From JAAYUD01 sp963676865 (GTDB lineage: Bacteria > Bacteroidota > Bacteroidia > Bacteroidales > Bacteroidaceae), in contig CAXXSS010000001.1 in assembly GCA_963676865.2 (NCBI GenBank), positions 3,224,001 through 3,288,000 on the forward strand: a stretch of DNA of 64,000 bases, written 5' to 3'. The position numbers and the translations under genes were made by a program. How positions within the stretch are numbered: position 1 is the first letter of the stretch; each line of letters starts with the position of its first letter. This document shows, in pieces, positions 8,684 through 17,550 of this stretch. Under the pieces are notes generated by a model. The model had not been told where the DNA came from, made no database searches, and was given only the letters and a program-made list of their open reading frames with translations.

Positions 8684-11068
8684 TCATTCGATTGTCAGTT
8701 TTGTCTTGTTCAGAAGCGGACTGGGGTTTAATACAAACCCAGCCGTTGAACGTTTGGCCGAGATATTTACCAATATATTATCTGACGGCAGGCACACGAA
8801 TCCGTTGGCTGTTTCCTTGTCGGCGGCATATACATGTAGGGTTAGTTTGGACCAGTCCATCTGATCGGTGCACTGTGCCAAAGGAATATGTGGAATAATG
8901 GCACCGTCGCGTACCAATATCACAGCGGGAATATGTCCTGCCGGTATATTGTTCCAACCTTTATCGTATATTTTGCCCGACTGATAGTCTATCCATTTAC
9001 CACCAGGCAGATAAACGTCGCGCGACTCAGTTTCTGTCATTAAGGGTGCTACAAGGATGTCTTTACCAAACAAATACTGGTCGTCTATATTCCAGGTGGC
9101 TTGATCTTGTGGATACTCTATGCAGAGTGCCCGCACCATGGGCAATCCTTTTTCGGTGCACTCTTTGGATTGGGCGTATACGTAAGGCATCAGTTTATAT
9201 TTCATCTCGGCACATTCTCTGAAAGCATTTACAAAACTTTCGTTGTATAGCCATGGTTCTTTGGGAGGTGCTCCGTGGGCACGGCTGTGCGAGGTTAGAA
9301 AACCGAAGGGCAGCCAACGGCGATATAAGTTCTCGGGTGCTTTCTCGACAAAGCCTCCGATGTCGTGACTCCAGAAAGAGAATCCGCTCAGTCCGAAGGA
9401 GAGTCCTCCACGCAGTTCGGCAGCCATACCCATATCGGTATTGGATGCATCGCCTCCCCAATGGAGCGGATAACGTTGTGAACCCGCCCATGCACTGCGG
9501 GCCCAGATAATATTTTCTCCTTTCACTTGCTTGGTGATGTCGGCCACTGCTTTGTTGTAGCGCACCGGATACAGATTGTGTTCGTACATCCCGCCGCGTC
9601 CCGAGGCATAGAAGCCTTCGAGCGGAGCGCCTTCTCCGAAGTCTACTTTGATGGCACCTACCCCCATCTTGAGTAGTCCCGCAAGTTTATCTTGATACCA
9701 TGCTACCGTTTTGGGATTAGAGAAATCGAGTATGGCGTCTTCGTAGGGCAATGTGCCGTTGGCATTGAGCACACATAGGCTATTGTCTACTATCTCTTTG
9801 TAATACTTGTTGCGGGGAGTGAAGTAGGGCAGCTGCCAAAGCGATATGCGGAATCCTTGTTTCTTCAGATCGTTTATCATCTTTTGCGGATTGTCGAAAC
9901 GACTTGGAGCAAACTTGTAGTCGCACTGCCAATCGGTTTCAAACCATCCTGTATCAAAATGAATAACATCGGCGGGTATTTTGTATTTTCTCAAATTGGC
10001 TGCAACATCATATCCTTCTTTCTGCGAGAAGTAAGAAATACGGCTCATCCACGTGCCGAAGCTCCACAAGGGAGGCATACCGGGCTTTCCGGTGAGCGAA
10101 GTATATTCGTCGAGAATCTTTTTCGGTTCTCCAAAGAAGAGGAAGAGATCGGCTGTCTCGTCCATCATGAAGAGTTTGGTTGTCGCTACATGCGAAGCGC
10201 CGAAGTCGCACGTAACGGGAGCTGAAGTATGCATGAAGAGGCCATACCCTTTGCTACTTATATAGAATGGTATAGGCTTGTACATGTCGGGGGTCTCGGG
10301 TCCCTGCGGGTCGGTAACGAATAAATTGATTTTCTGTCCTACCTTGTTGAGGGCGGTAAACGACTCGCCGCATCCTACAATTTTCTCTCCCGGCGAAAGC
10401 GAAAACACCGGATTGATGCTGCGTGAGTTATCACTGCCACGACGAATGAAATTGAATGGCAGCAGCTTCACTTGGGTCGAATCGTTGTCTACCCAGCGCC
10501 GCGTCTTGGTCATTAGACGACCGTTGGCATCGTACAGCAAGATGCGCCAGGGATACCTTTCTATTACAATGCTTCCGCCGGTGCTCGAGTATTTGTAACC
10601 GCTTGCCGTCTTGATGCACTTCCAGCAATGGGTATCTTGAGGTTCTTTGGTGAGCATCATCTCGTCGGCGTTTTTTGCTTCGGTTTTCGAGGTAAGAAAT
10701 TTAATTCGTACCGTATTGTCCGAAATAAACTGGATGGTAAATTTCAGTATAGGATTACTTTCATACTGTGTAGAAGGAAAGTCGAGCATCTTGAGAGGCT
10801 GTGCCAAAATGGTATTCGTATTGAATGCCTGTCTGGTATAAAGATTCTCGCGTTTCCATTCAATAGTACCCTCGCCGGTCTGTGGATTGAAAGAGGCCAA
10901 ACTATCGGCGAAGAAAAAGTAGTGAGTGAAGTCCGAGAAATCTCGACTTACATCTACGGTGTTCGACAAAAGCCGCGTTGCTTGCGGAGTTGTTTCTTGA
11001 GCTTTTGTTCCGCTTCCCAAAAGAGGACATAGCAAGAGAGCGGCACAAAGAGAGATTTTTGTTTTCAT
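8684..11068 (-). CDS. Secreted GH31 alpha-glycosidase, probably alpha-xylosidase-like
   Basis: A signal peptide (KTKISLCAALLLCPLLGSG, cleavage after about residue 23) sends this 794-residue enzyme to the periplasm or surface. The catalytic barrel contains FDTGWFETDW, the nucleophile in KVDFGEGAP (Asp near 474) and the acid/base in HWGGDASNTD (Asp near 538), followed by FWSHDIGGF and SRAHGAPPKEPW. The KxDFGE form is typical of YicI-like alpha-xylosidases within GH31, but alpha-glucosidase activity cannot be excluded. No SusC/SusD pair is adjacent, so it is not in an obvious polysaccharide utilisation locus. Confidence 0.9.
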   Translation of the reverse strand: MKTKISLCAALLLCPLLGSGTKAQETTPQATRLLSNTVDVSRDFSDFTHYFFFADSLASFNPQTGEGTIEWKRENLYTRQAFNTNTILAQPLKMLDFPSTQYESNPILKFTIQFISDNTVRIKFLTSKTEAKNADEMMLTKEPQDTHCWKCIKTASGYKYSSTGGSIVIERYPWRILLYDANGRLMTKTRRWVDNDSTQVKLLPFNFIRRGSDNSRSINPVFSLSPGEKIVGCGESFTALNKVGQKINLFVTDPQGPETPDMYKPIPFYISSKGYGLFMHTSAPVTCDFGASHVATTKLFMMDETADLFLFFGEPKKILDEYTSLTGKPGMPPLWSFGTWMSRISYFSQKEGYDVAANLRKYKIPADVIHFDTGWFETDWQCDYKFAPSRFDNPQKMINDLKKQGFRISLWQLPYFTPRNKYYKEIVDNSLCVLNANGTLPYEDAILDFSNPKTVAWYQDKLAGLLKMGVGAIKVDFGEGAPLEGFYASGRGGMYEHNLYPVRYNKAVADITKQVKGENIIWARSAWAGSQRYPLHWGGDASNTDMGMAAELRGGLSFGLSGFSFWSHDIGGFVEKAPENLYRRWLPFGFLTSHSRAHGAPPKEPWLYNESFVNAFRECAEMKYKLMPYVYAQSKECTEKGLPMVRALCIEYPQDQATWNIDDQYLFGKDILVAPLMTETESRDVYLPGGKWIDYQSGKIYDKGWNNIPAGHIPAVILVRDGAIIPHIPLAQCTDQMDWSKLTLHVYAADKETANGFVCLPSDNILVNISAKRSTAGFVLNPSPLLNKTKLTIE

Positions 11069-11104
11069 AATTAGTTAAATCTAGTGTTTTTGTATTATTG
11101 GCAA

Positions 11105-11112
11105 CAAAAATA
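11105..11112 (-). promoter_or_regulatory. -7 box of the GH31 gene
   Basis: On the minus strand the sequence reads TATTTTTG, matching TAnnTTTG, 36 bp before the ATG at 11068. No clear -33 box is visible. Confidence 0.45.
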
Positions 11113-11321
11113 ATAGATGATATGGACTTATGAAAATAAAAATCAGTTTATTTGTAGATTAAATCTGTTGTTTTCTGCCAGTTGGACGTTCGATGATTAT
11201 ATCGTACAAGTTAAATGGCGAAAAGAGGATGAGTGGTGCAGGTGGTAAGAAGCGGAGGTGGAGATGGGTGGCTTGCAGATTCTTTGTCCGATTTATACAA
11301 CACGATCTATGGGGAAAAGAT

Positions 11322-11329
11322 TAACTTTG
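11322..11329 (+). promoter_or_regulatory. -7 box of the nucleotidyltransferase-MATE pair
   Basis: TAACTTTG matches TAnnTTTG and lies 15 bp before the ATG at 11345. It shows that the longer open frame starting at 11258 is not the real start. Confidence 0.5.
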
Positions 11330-11344
11330 CGGCTCACAATCGTT

Positions 11345-11947
11345 ATGATAAAGATGAATTCAATACTACAAATGGCTGATGCAAATCAGCGGCGCGCATG
11401 GAAAATTATTAAAAAGACAAATGTCATCGATATATGGAAATCTGTCGGTGCGGAGATTAATCTGGTAGGTTCGCTTCGCATGGGATTGTTGATGAAGCAT
11501 CGGGATATAGACTTTCATATCTATACCGATCCATTCCAACTGGCAGATAGCTTTAAAGCGTTGGCCCGATTGGCCGAAGATAAACATATCAAGCAGATAA
11601 CCTATTGTAATTTTCTGGAAGAAAAGGATACCTGTGTACAGTGGCAGGCGATATACGAAGACGAAGGAGGCGAACGATGGCAAATCGATATGGTGCATAT
11701 CATAAAGGGTTCGTATTACGACGGCTATTTCGAAAGAATGGCCGATGGCATCAAATCGGTACTAACAGTCGAAACCCGTCAAGCCATCTTGAAGCTGAAG
11801 CAAGATACGCCCGAGAACGAACATATAATGGGTATGGAATATTATCAAGCAGTCATCCGCGATGGTGTACGTACGATGGATGAGTTTGTACAGTGGCGTA
11901 AAGCACATCCGGTAGAAGGTATTATCGAATGGATACCGCAATCATAA
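11345..11947 (+). CDS. Nucleotidyltransferase-fold protein
   Basis: The product (about 200 residues) has the polymerase-beta/aminoglycoside nucleotidyltransferase motif: VGSLRMGL followed by HRDIDFHIY, giving GS-x10-D-x-D at about residues 41-55. A third acidic strand is likely in RWQIDMVHI. Such proteins transfer a nucleotide to a small molecule, RNA or protein; the target is unknown. The start is set at 11345 (an ATG at 11354 is equally possible) because of the -7 box just upstream. It ends 9 bp before the MATE gene, so the two are co-transcribed, which might suggest handling of the same toxic compound. Confidence 0.65.
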   Translation: MIKMNSILQMADANQRRAWKIIKKTNVIDIWKSVGAEINLVGSLRMGLLMKHRDIDFHIYTDPFQLADSFKALARLAEDKHIKQITYCNFLEEKDTCVQWQAIYEDEGGERWQIDMVHIIKGSYYDGYFERMADGIKSVLTVETRQAILKLKQDTPENEHIMGMEYYQAVIRDGVRTMDEFVQWRKAHPVEGIIEWIPQS

Positions 11948-11956
11948 AACAGAAAC

Positions 11957-13279
11957 ATGGATATATCGTATAAAAATATTTGCAAAATAGCTTTCCCCGT
12001 ATTGGTCAGTCTGCTGGTAGAGCAGCTTATCGGTATCACCGACACGGCTTTCTTAGGACATGTGGGCGAAGTAGAACTGGGAGCGTCGGCTATTGCCGGG
12101 GTTTTCTATCTGATATTCTTTGTTATCGGTTCGGGCTTCGGAGTAGGATTGCAGGTACTCATAGCCCGACTCAACGGAGAAAAGGAATATCCCAAACTCA
12201 CGGATATATTTACGACGGGCCTTAGCTTTATGGTGTTGTTGGCTGTTATCATGATATTGCTCTCCAAAGTAGTTTCGCCAGCGGTATTGCATGCTATCAT
12301 AAAGTCCGACGATATTTATAGAGCGGCAATGCAATACTTGGATTGGCGTATCTTCGGATTGGTCTTTTCTTTTATTATCACGGCATTCAGAGCATATTAT
12401 GTAGGTATCACTCAGACAAAGATTCTGTCGATGTGTTCGCTGCTCATGGTAGTGATCAATATCGTGTGCAACTATATATTGGTGTTCGGTAAGTTTGGTG
12501 TTCCGGGATTGGGCATAGAAGGTTCGGCTATCGGGTCGTGCATTGCCGAAATGTCGGCTGCAATAATCTACTTGTTTCATTATGCCGCTAAAGAAAAGGT
12601 CAGTTCGTTTTTGCCTTTCAATGATATACGGCGTAGATGGAACGACTTGAAGCGTATCATGCACTTGTCGGTATGGACTATGCTTCAATCTTTCTTCTCG
12701 CTTAGCTCTTGGTTGGTCTTTTTTGTTCTCATCGAGCATTTGGGCGAACAGCAGTTGGCTATCTCCAATATCGTGCGGAGTATTTCTTCCATTCCTTTCA
12801 TGTTCACACTCTCGCTTTCGCAAACGGCGAGTTCGCTCGTAGGCAATCTCATAGGCGAGGGGCGGGGCAGTGAAGTCATGCGGGTGTGCCGCAAGGTCAT
12901 TGTGCTTTGCTACGGTTTCAGTCTGATATTGATGGTACTGGGGGCCTTTTTCCCTCAGACTATCATACGGTTGTATACCGAAGATACCGCGCTTATACAA
13001 GATACGGTATTGCCCTTCTGGGTGATGCTGTCGGCATATCTTATCACCGTTCCGTCGTCTGTTATATACAGTGCCATATCGGGTACCGGCAATGCCATTA
13101 CAGCTTTCAAGATAGAGATATTGGGATTGATTGTTTACGTGGTGTACATCGTATTGCTCGATCTCTATTATCCGAATATCGCATTGCTATGGACATCCGA
13201 GCATGTTTATTATCTGACTATGCTCATACCCTCGTTCCTTTATTTAAGGCATGGACGATGGAAACAGAAGAAAATATAA
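11957..13279 (+). CDS. MATE-family efflux transporter
   Basis: This 440-residue inner-membrane protein has about 12 hydrophobic helices in two similar halves. It has the MATE landmarks LVEQLIGITDTAFLGHVGEV at the N-terminus, FGVGLQVLIARLNGE, and SLSQTASSLVGNLIGEGR in the second half. Proteins of this DinF-like branch export drugs or metabolites using H+ or Na+ gradients. It is translated 9 bp after the nucleotidyltransferase and is followed by an AraC/GyrI-like regulator, which may sense the exported compound. Confidence 0.92.
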   Translation: MDISYKNICKIAFPVLVSLLVEQLIGITDTAFLGHVGEVELGASAIAGVFYLIFFVIGSGFGVGLQVLIARLNGEKEYPKLTDIFTTGLSFMVLLAVIMILLSKVVSPAVLHAIIKSDDIYRAAMQYLDWRIFGLVFSFIITAFRAYYVGITQTKILSMCSLLMVVINIVCNYILVFGKFGVPGLGIEGSAIGSCIAEMSAAIIYLFHYAAKEKVSSFLPFNDIRRRWNDLKRIMHLSVWTMLQSFFSLSSWLVFFVLIEHLGEQQLAISNIVRSISSIPFMFTLSLSQTASSLVGNLIGEGRGSEVMRVCRKVIVLCYGFSLILMVLGAFFPQTIIRLYTEDTALIQDTVLPFWVMLSAYLITVPSSVIYSAISGTGNAITAFKIEILGLIVYVVYIVLLDLYYPNIALLWTSEHVYYLTMLIPSFLYLRHGRWKQKKI

Positions 13280-13325
13280 AGCGCAAGTTAGCAAGATTGG
13301 AAAAGTGTGCCGGGTAGATTCATCC

Positions 13326-13333
13326 TACCTTTG
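13326..13333 (+). promoter_or_regulatory. -7 box of the AraC/GyrI-like regulator
   Basis: TACCTTTG matches TAnnTTTG and lies 20 bp before the ATG at 13354, in the 74-bp gap after the MATE gene. Confidence 0.55.
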
Positions 13334-13353
13334 CCGGTGTAAATATAAATAGA

Positions 13354-14280
13354 ATGATGCAACAAAGAATTTCAACTAGAGAAGATTATTCAAGACGTAT
13401 CAACATCGTTGTTGAATATATCAACAATCATTTGGCAGGCGAGATGGATTTGGAAACACTGGCCGGTGTATCCAACTTTTCTCCTTATCATTTTCATCGC
13501 ATTGTAAAAGCTTTCTTGGGCGAACCGATCGGGGCGTTTATCACGCGAATGCGGGTCGAGACTGCAGCTCGACTATTGCGTTACACGGATATGCCCGTCC
13601 AAGACATTGCCTACCGTGTGGGATATGACGTGCCGTCTTCTCTGTCGAAAGTCTTCAAGCAGTTCTATAATATTTCACCAACAGATTATAGAAATAATAA
13701 AACGTACATGATTATGAAACCATTGACAATCAATGCTAACTTGGAGCTGAACGAAAGAGTGGTAAATATAGAGCCAAAGCAGGCCATATACATTCGTTTG
13801 ACGGGCGATTACAAAACAAATGATTATTGTCTGGCATGGAAAAAGCTGTGGGACTATGTTCGCGTATCGGGACTGTTTACAGCCGAGATGAAACAAATAT
13901 GCGAAGAAAAAGAGAAATCGGGCATCATTGAACGAATGCTGCGCGAAGGAAAGATAGAGCATATCGGTGTTTATCACGACGATCCGAAGGTAACCGATAC
14001 GGATAAACTGAGAGCGGATGTATGCCTCACGCTTCCCAAAACTCCAGAGCCTAAGGGCGAAATAGGTGTAAAACAGATAGACGGTGGCAAGTATGCAGTC
14101 TATTCGTATCAAGGATCCTATGAAAATCTAGGGATGGTATACGATACGATTTATGGCAAATATCTGCCTGAGAGGGGTTATCAACTGGCATCGCGTCCGG
14201 GATACGAAGTTTATTTGAGCGATCCCGAATGCACAGCTCCCGATAAGCTGCGCACAGAGATTTATGTTCCTATCTTATAA
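13354..14280 (+). CDS. AraC-family regulator with GyrI-like sensor domain
   Basis: Residues ~10-110 hold two AraC helix-turn-helix units (LAGVSNFSPYHFHRIVKAF and VQDIAYRVGYDVPSSLSKVF). Residues ~125-308 match the GyrI-like small-molecule-binding fold (RLTGDYK near the middle, then HIGVYHDDPKVTD and ISPTDYRNNK at the domain junction). This order is that of the Rob/SoxS-like and BmrR-like multidrug-responsive activators. The neighbour upstream is a MATE exporter, so control of efflux is a reasonable inference. It has its own -7 box and a terminator follows. Confidence 0.88.
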   Translation: MMQQRISTREDYSRRINIVVEYINNHLAGEMDLETLAGVSNFSPYHFHRIVKAFLGEPIGAFITRMRVETAARLLRYTDMPVQDIAYRVGYDVPSSLSKVFKQFYNISPTDYRNNKTYMIMKPLTINANLELNERVVNIEPKQAIYIRLTGDYKTNDYCLAWKKLWDYVRVSGLFTAEMKQICEEKEKSGIIERMLREGKIEHIGVYHDDPKVTDTDKLRADVCLTLPKTPEPKGEIGVKQIDGGKYAVYSYQGSYENLGMVYDTIYGKYLPERGYQLASRPGYEVYLSDPECTAPDKLRTEIYVPIL

Positions 14281-14293
14281 TATTACGATGGGT

Positions 14294-14323
14294 GGACTGC
14301 AATAACGATTTTTATTGCAGTCC
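14294..14323 (+). terminator. Hairpin terminator after the AraC/GyrI regulator
   Basis: A perfect 12-bp stem (14294-14305 with 14312-14323) with a 6-nt loop follows the stop codon by 13 bp. No long T-run follows. The rest of the gap to 14539 has only a 30-codon open frame (14342-14434) that I do not recognise. Confidence 0.6.
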
Positions 14324-14539
14324 GTTATATGCTTTATTAAAATGGAATCGGAAGAAGATATAAGAAGTATCGACTTGTCTACCGAAGAAGTAGTGAATGC
14401 CTTGACATATCTATGGGGGCCATTCTTTGTGTAGTCAATCAATGAAGAGAGAGACTGTTGTTCTTGTTGCCCGATTGTAGCAATAAATTGATCTTTAATC
14501 TATAAATCAATGTATTTAATCATTTTTAATTGTAGAAAG

Positions 14540-14585
14540 TTTGGTGTTACCAAAAAGTAACTTACTTTTGTTCCCGAAAAGTAAC
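14540..14585 (+). promoter_or_regulatory. TetR-gene promoter with two operator palindromes
   Basis: TTTG (14540-14543), 19 bp, then TACTTTTG (14563-14570) fits the Bacteroidetes promoter consensus. GTTACCAAAAAGTAAC (14546-14561) fills the spacer and GTTCCCGAAAAGTAAC (14570-14585) covers the start of transcription. Both are near-palindromes of GTTACC-N4-GGTAAC, and a third copy lies before the next operon. This layout suits autorepression by the TetR protein. Confidence 0.7.
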
Positions 14586-14603
14586 ATGTAAATCGAGAAT
14601 GAA

Positions 14604-15200
14604 ATGATTAAAGAAAGAAATCGTGAGTCGACTGAAAAGCGATTGTTGGATACAGTCGGTGAAATCATTGCCACAGAGGGATTTGAGAAATTAGGGATTA
14701 ATGCTGTTGCAACTCGGTCTGATGTCTCGAAGATATTGATATATCGTTACTTCGGTTCTATCGAAGGGTTGATGACGACTTATATGCGGCGCAACGACTT
14801 TTGGTTGAATTTTCCACAATCATTTCCCGAAAGAGCACAGATGCCTCTGTTTGTGAAGCAAATATTCTATAGTCAGATAGAACAGCTGAAGAACAATGCG
14901 ACTTTGCGAAAGTTGTATCGTTGGGAGTTGTCGTGCAATAATGCGATGATTGTAGATTTGAGAAAACAGAGAGAGAGAGTAGGGGTGGATATTATAAGCA
15001 AGGTGAGTAACATTACCGGATATCCCGAGAAAGAGATTGCCGCACTTGCTTCGATAGTAAGCGCTTCGATCACCTATCTGGTGATGCTGGGCGATTCGTG
15101 CGATGTATACAATGGTATTGCTATTAACAGTGATTCCGGTTGGAATCAAATCAAAGAAGGGATCGATCTGTTGGTAGATAGATTCTTTGAAAAGGAATAG
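14604..15200 (+). CDS. TetR-family transcriptional regulator
   Basis: The 198-residue protein has a typical TetR N-terminal helix-turn-helix (VGEIIATEGFEKLGINAVAT followed by SDVSKILIYRYFGSIEGLM) and an all-helical C-terminal ligand and dimer domain. It is preceded by a promoter with two operator-like palindromes and followed, after 114 bp, by a lipoprotein/outer-membrane-protein operon with a third copy of the palindrome. It probably represses both itself and that operon. The inducer is unknown. Confidence 0.88.
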   Translation: MIKERNRESTEKRLLDTVGEIIATEGFEKLGINAVATRSDVSKILIYRYFGSIEGLMTTYMRRNDFWLNFPQSFPERAQMPLFVKQIFYSQIEQLKNNATLRKLYRWELSCNNAMIVDLRKQRERVGVDIISKVSNITGYPEKEIAALASIVSASITYLVMLGDSCDVYNGIAINSDSGWNQIKEGIDLLVDRFFEKE

Positions 15201-15271
15201 TCAATCTGTTAATGCCTCCTGTGCGTTCTAGCGCAATGGTGTGATGGGTTGGCTCTTTTTTTGCCTATAAT

Positions 15272-15287
15272 GTTTCCATTTGGTAAC
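15272..15287 (+). promoter_or_regulatory. Third TetR operator-like palindrome
   Basis: GTTTCCATTTGGTAAC matches the two palindromes before the TetR gene. The next bases ATGCAAAT also parallel ATGTAAAT after the site at 14570-14585, so 19 of 24 positions agree. It lies 27 bp before the lipoprotein start codon, suited to repression. Confidence 0.65.
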
Positions 15288-15314
15288 ATGCAAATGATGA
15301 ATAAATATTATAAT

Positions 15315-16037
15315 ATGAGAAAAATGATTTTAGCATTGATTTATTTGTCTTTTTTCAGTTTCTTTTCTTGTCAGAACGACTTGATAGAGTACGAAAAAGG
15401 AGATGTGAAAGTGAACATTGAGCAAGGAGATGAGTGGTTGCACGATTTTCCATTGTTTTGGGGGATTAGCAAGAAGAATGCACCTCAGATCGCTATTTGG
15501 TTGGAAGATACTCAGGGACATTATCTTTCCACAGTGTATGCCACACACAAGATTGCTACCCAGTCGTGGCTGTCGGCCGGTGGAAACAGACGTAAAGAGG
15601 CGTTGCCTTGTTGGTGCTATGCTCGCGGTGTGAAGTACGAAGACGGCCTTTACTTGCCCACCAAGAGCAAACCGCTCACCGATGGGCTTTCGGGTGCCAC
15701 TCCTCGCGGCAGTTTTAATGTGAAACTCAAACCGTCGGGTACATTGCAGAAGTTTGTAGTGAAAGTAGAGATCAATCATTCTACCGACTTTAACGAGTAT
15801 TATCCGAAATCGGCCAAAGAAGGCGATGCCAATTATTCGGGAGGCAAACAAGGCAGCGGACAGCCGGCTCTGGTATATGCCGCCGATATTAATCTGTCTT
15901 CGGGGCAAAAAACGTTTGAAGCGAACTTGATAGGACATAGTAGTCCCGACGGTACGTCAGGACAGATCTATAAAGATTTGTCGGGATTGACTACCGCGCT
16001 ACATATTGTGAAACGTATAACAGTGAGCGTCCAATGA
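15315..16037 (+). CDS. DUF2271-type lipoprotein
   Basis: The start at 15315 (MRKMILALIYL) gives a signal peptide ending in a lipobox, FFSFFSC, so the protein is probably a lipoprotein. The body (APQIAIWLEDTQGHYLSTVY, then TDGLSGATPRGSF) matches DUF2271, a periplasmic domain often found with PepSY and ApbE proteins in flavin-transfer clusters. None of those partners is seen here. The gene overlaps the next one by 4 bp (ATGA), so the pair is translationally coupled. An operator-like palindrome upstream suggests control by the TetR protein. Confidence 0.75.
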   Translation: MRKMILALIYLSFFSFFSCQNDLIEYEKGDVKVNIEQGDEWLHDFPLFWGISKKNAPQIAIWLEDTQGHYLSTVYATHKIATQSWLSAGGNRRKEALPCWCYARGVKYEDGLYLPTKSKPLTDGLSGATPRGSFNVKLKPSGTLQKFVVKVEINHSTDFNEYYPKSAKEGDANYSGGKQGSGQPALVYAADINLSSGQKTFEANLIGHSSPDGTSGQIYKDLSGLTTALHIVKRITVSVQ

Positions 16038-16558
16038 AAAAGTATCTTATTGTTTTTGTAGCCTGCATAGGTTTTGCATCGTTGCATGCACAGTGCATAC
16101 ACAACGTGGTATTCAGTACGGATATGGGGATTGGCATGGCGGCCAATACTCCCGAGTATACTCCGTTCACGTGGCGTGTGATGGGGCACTATCGTGCAAC
16201 GAAACATTTGTCTGTGGGTGTAGGTACGGGATTGTCGTTTTACGAGAAGGCATTGATGCCTGTATTTGCCGATGCAAAACTTCTGATAGGAAAAGCTCAC
16301 AAACTGAATCCCTATATAGAATATGCAGTAGGTTATAGCTTTGTGCTCAATCGAAATGCCAATGGTGGCTTTTATATGAATCCTGCCATTGGTATGCGTT
16401 ATTCTTTAGGCAAAGACAGAGCTTTAACTTTTTCGGTGGGATACGAGCAGCAGAAACTCGAACGATTGAAAGAGTATCAGAACTCATTGTATATGGTCCA
16501 GTTTGCCGAGAAACTGGATCATGCTTCCATTTCGTTTAAAGTCGGATTCTGTTACTGA
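16034..16558 (+). CDS. Small outer-membrane beta-barrel-like protein
   Basis: This 174-residue protein has a signal peptide (KKYLIVFVACIGFASLHAQ) and alternating hydrophobic/polar strands with aromatic ends (LSVGVGTGLSFYEKALMP, MRYSLGKDRALTFSVGYEQ, and a final ASISFKVGFCY). These suit an eight-stranded outer-membrane barrel. It overlaps the DUF2271 lipoprotein gene by 4 bp, so both likely act at the cell envelope. I cannot assign a function. Confidence 0.65.
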   Translation: MKKYLIVFVACIGFASLHAQCIHNVVFSTDMGIGMAANTPEYTPFTWRVMGHYRATKHLSVGVGTGLSFYEKALMPVFADAKLLIGKAHKLNPYIEYAVGYSFVLNRNANGGFYMNPAIGMRYSLGKDRALTFSVGYEQQKLERLKEYQNSLYMVQFAEKLDHASISFKVGFCY

Positions 16559-16620
16559 TGGACTGCACGGCAATATTGCAATACCGTTTAGAGTAAACTG
16601 ATCTCTTGCATCCGGGCTTT

Positions 16621-17418
16621 TTAGAAGAAGTATTCCGAGACGGGGGCACATATCTGGAGATATTCTTTGGGCGAATATCCCGAAAATTGTCTGAATTCTT
16701 TTATCATGTGCGACTGGTCGGTGAAGGCACACTCATAGGCCAGTTGGGCAAAGGCGATGTCGGGTTGATGCTCCATGATGTGCAGTGCCCGCTGCATGCG
16801 CACGGTGCGTAGAAATTGTTTGGGAGTGATGCCGAAATTTTCATTAAATGTTCGCCTGAATTGCCGTTCACTCAGACATGCGATGTCCGATAGGGAAGCA
16901 ATATTCGTTTGTGGCGAAACATTTATTTCCTGCTGCACCGCTTTCCAGCGTTTAAGTTCGTAAAGAGGAATGCTTTGCAGCCTTTTTATCAGAAATTCTT
17001 CAATCATTGCGATACATACATTGTCATCGCAATGATTGATGATTTGTTTAGAGAGTTCCATTAATTCCATATCCGAAGTATCGTCGATCGAAACTTTTAA
17101 TTCGCTAAATAGATGAGCCGGTTGGTGCAGTAGAAACTGAGCTGCATAAGGTTGTACTACCACCACAATCATATTAAGATCGCCAGTCGAAGCCACATCA
17201 TAGTACGTTATAGTCTGTCCACCCACAAACGATTGGGGTTGCATCGAATTTTCTTTCTGAATGCGAAGCCGTTGGTTGCGGTGAAATACCAATTGTACAC
17301 TCCCAATGGGCGTCACCCGTTCGGTTACAATAATAGGACTGTCGTCCTTCAGTATCCAATAGTGGTGGATATAAGGAGACAATATGTTGGAGGGGCGTAT
17401 AATTCTGAATGACTGCAT
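16621..17418 (-). CDS. AraC-family transcriptional regulator
   Basis: The C-terminal ~100 residues are an AraC DNA-binding domain (LSDIACLSERQFRRTFNENF, then FAQLAYECAFTDQSHMIKEF and FRQFSGYSPKEYLQ). The N-terminal ~150 residues are a sensor domain opening with ILSPYIHHYWILKDD, as in the DUF6597 group. The start at 17418 (MQSFRI) is chosen because a TAACTTTG -7 box sits at 17425-17432, almost touching the ATG, giving a near-leaderless transcript. It is divergent from the yjdF-type gene, and a perfect inverted repeat lies between them. Confidence 0.85.
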   Translation of the reverse strand: MQSFRIIRPSNILSPYIHHYWILKDDSPIIVTERVTPIGSVQLVFHRNQRLRIQKENSMQPQSFVGGQTITYYDVASTGDLNMIVVVVQPYAAQFLLHQPAHLFSELKVSIDDTSDMELMELSKQIINHCDDNVCIAMIEEFLIKRLQSIPLYELKRWKAVQQEINVSPQTNIASLSDIACLSERQFRRTFNENFGITPKQFLRTVRMQRALHIMEHQPDIAFAQLAYECAFTDQSHMIKEFRQFSGYSPKEYLQICAPVSEYFF

Positions 17419-17424
17419 GATGTG

Positions 17425-17525
17425 CAAAGTTACGAACTTGCAGGCAGACCACATAGTAAAAATCGGACATTCTTTTGAGGTGTCCGATTTTTACTATCAC
17501 GTGACTCAAAAAAGAAATAATTTTG
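17425..17525. promoter_or_regulatory. Divergent promoters with a perfect 15-bp inverted repeat
   Basis: A minus-strand -7 box (TAACTTTG, 17425-17432) serves the AraC gene, and a plus-strand -7 box (TAATTTTG, 17518-17525) serves the yjdF-type gene. Between them lies a perfect 15-bp inverted repeat with an 11-bp centre (arms 17455-17469 and 17481-17495). Each arm reaches the expected -33 region of one promoter, and neither region has a TTTG box. An activator bound there could replace the missing -33 contacts on both sides. Confidence 0.7.
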
Positions 17526-17550
17526 CGGTCAATTATACAATATAGTATCA

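Noticed and set aside
8684..11068. Part of a Sus-type polysaccharide utilisation locus
   Set aside because: No SusC/SusD pair or dedicated sensor is adjacent to the GH31 gene.
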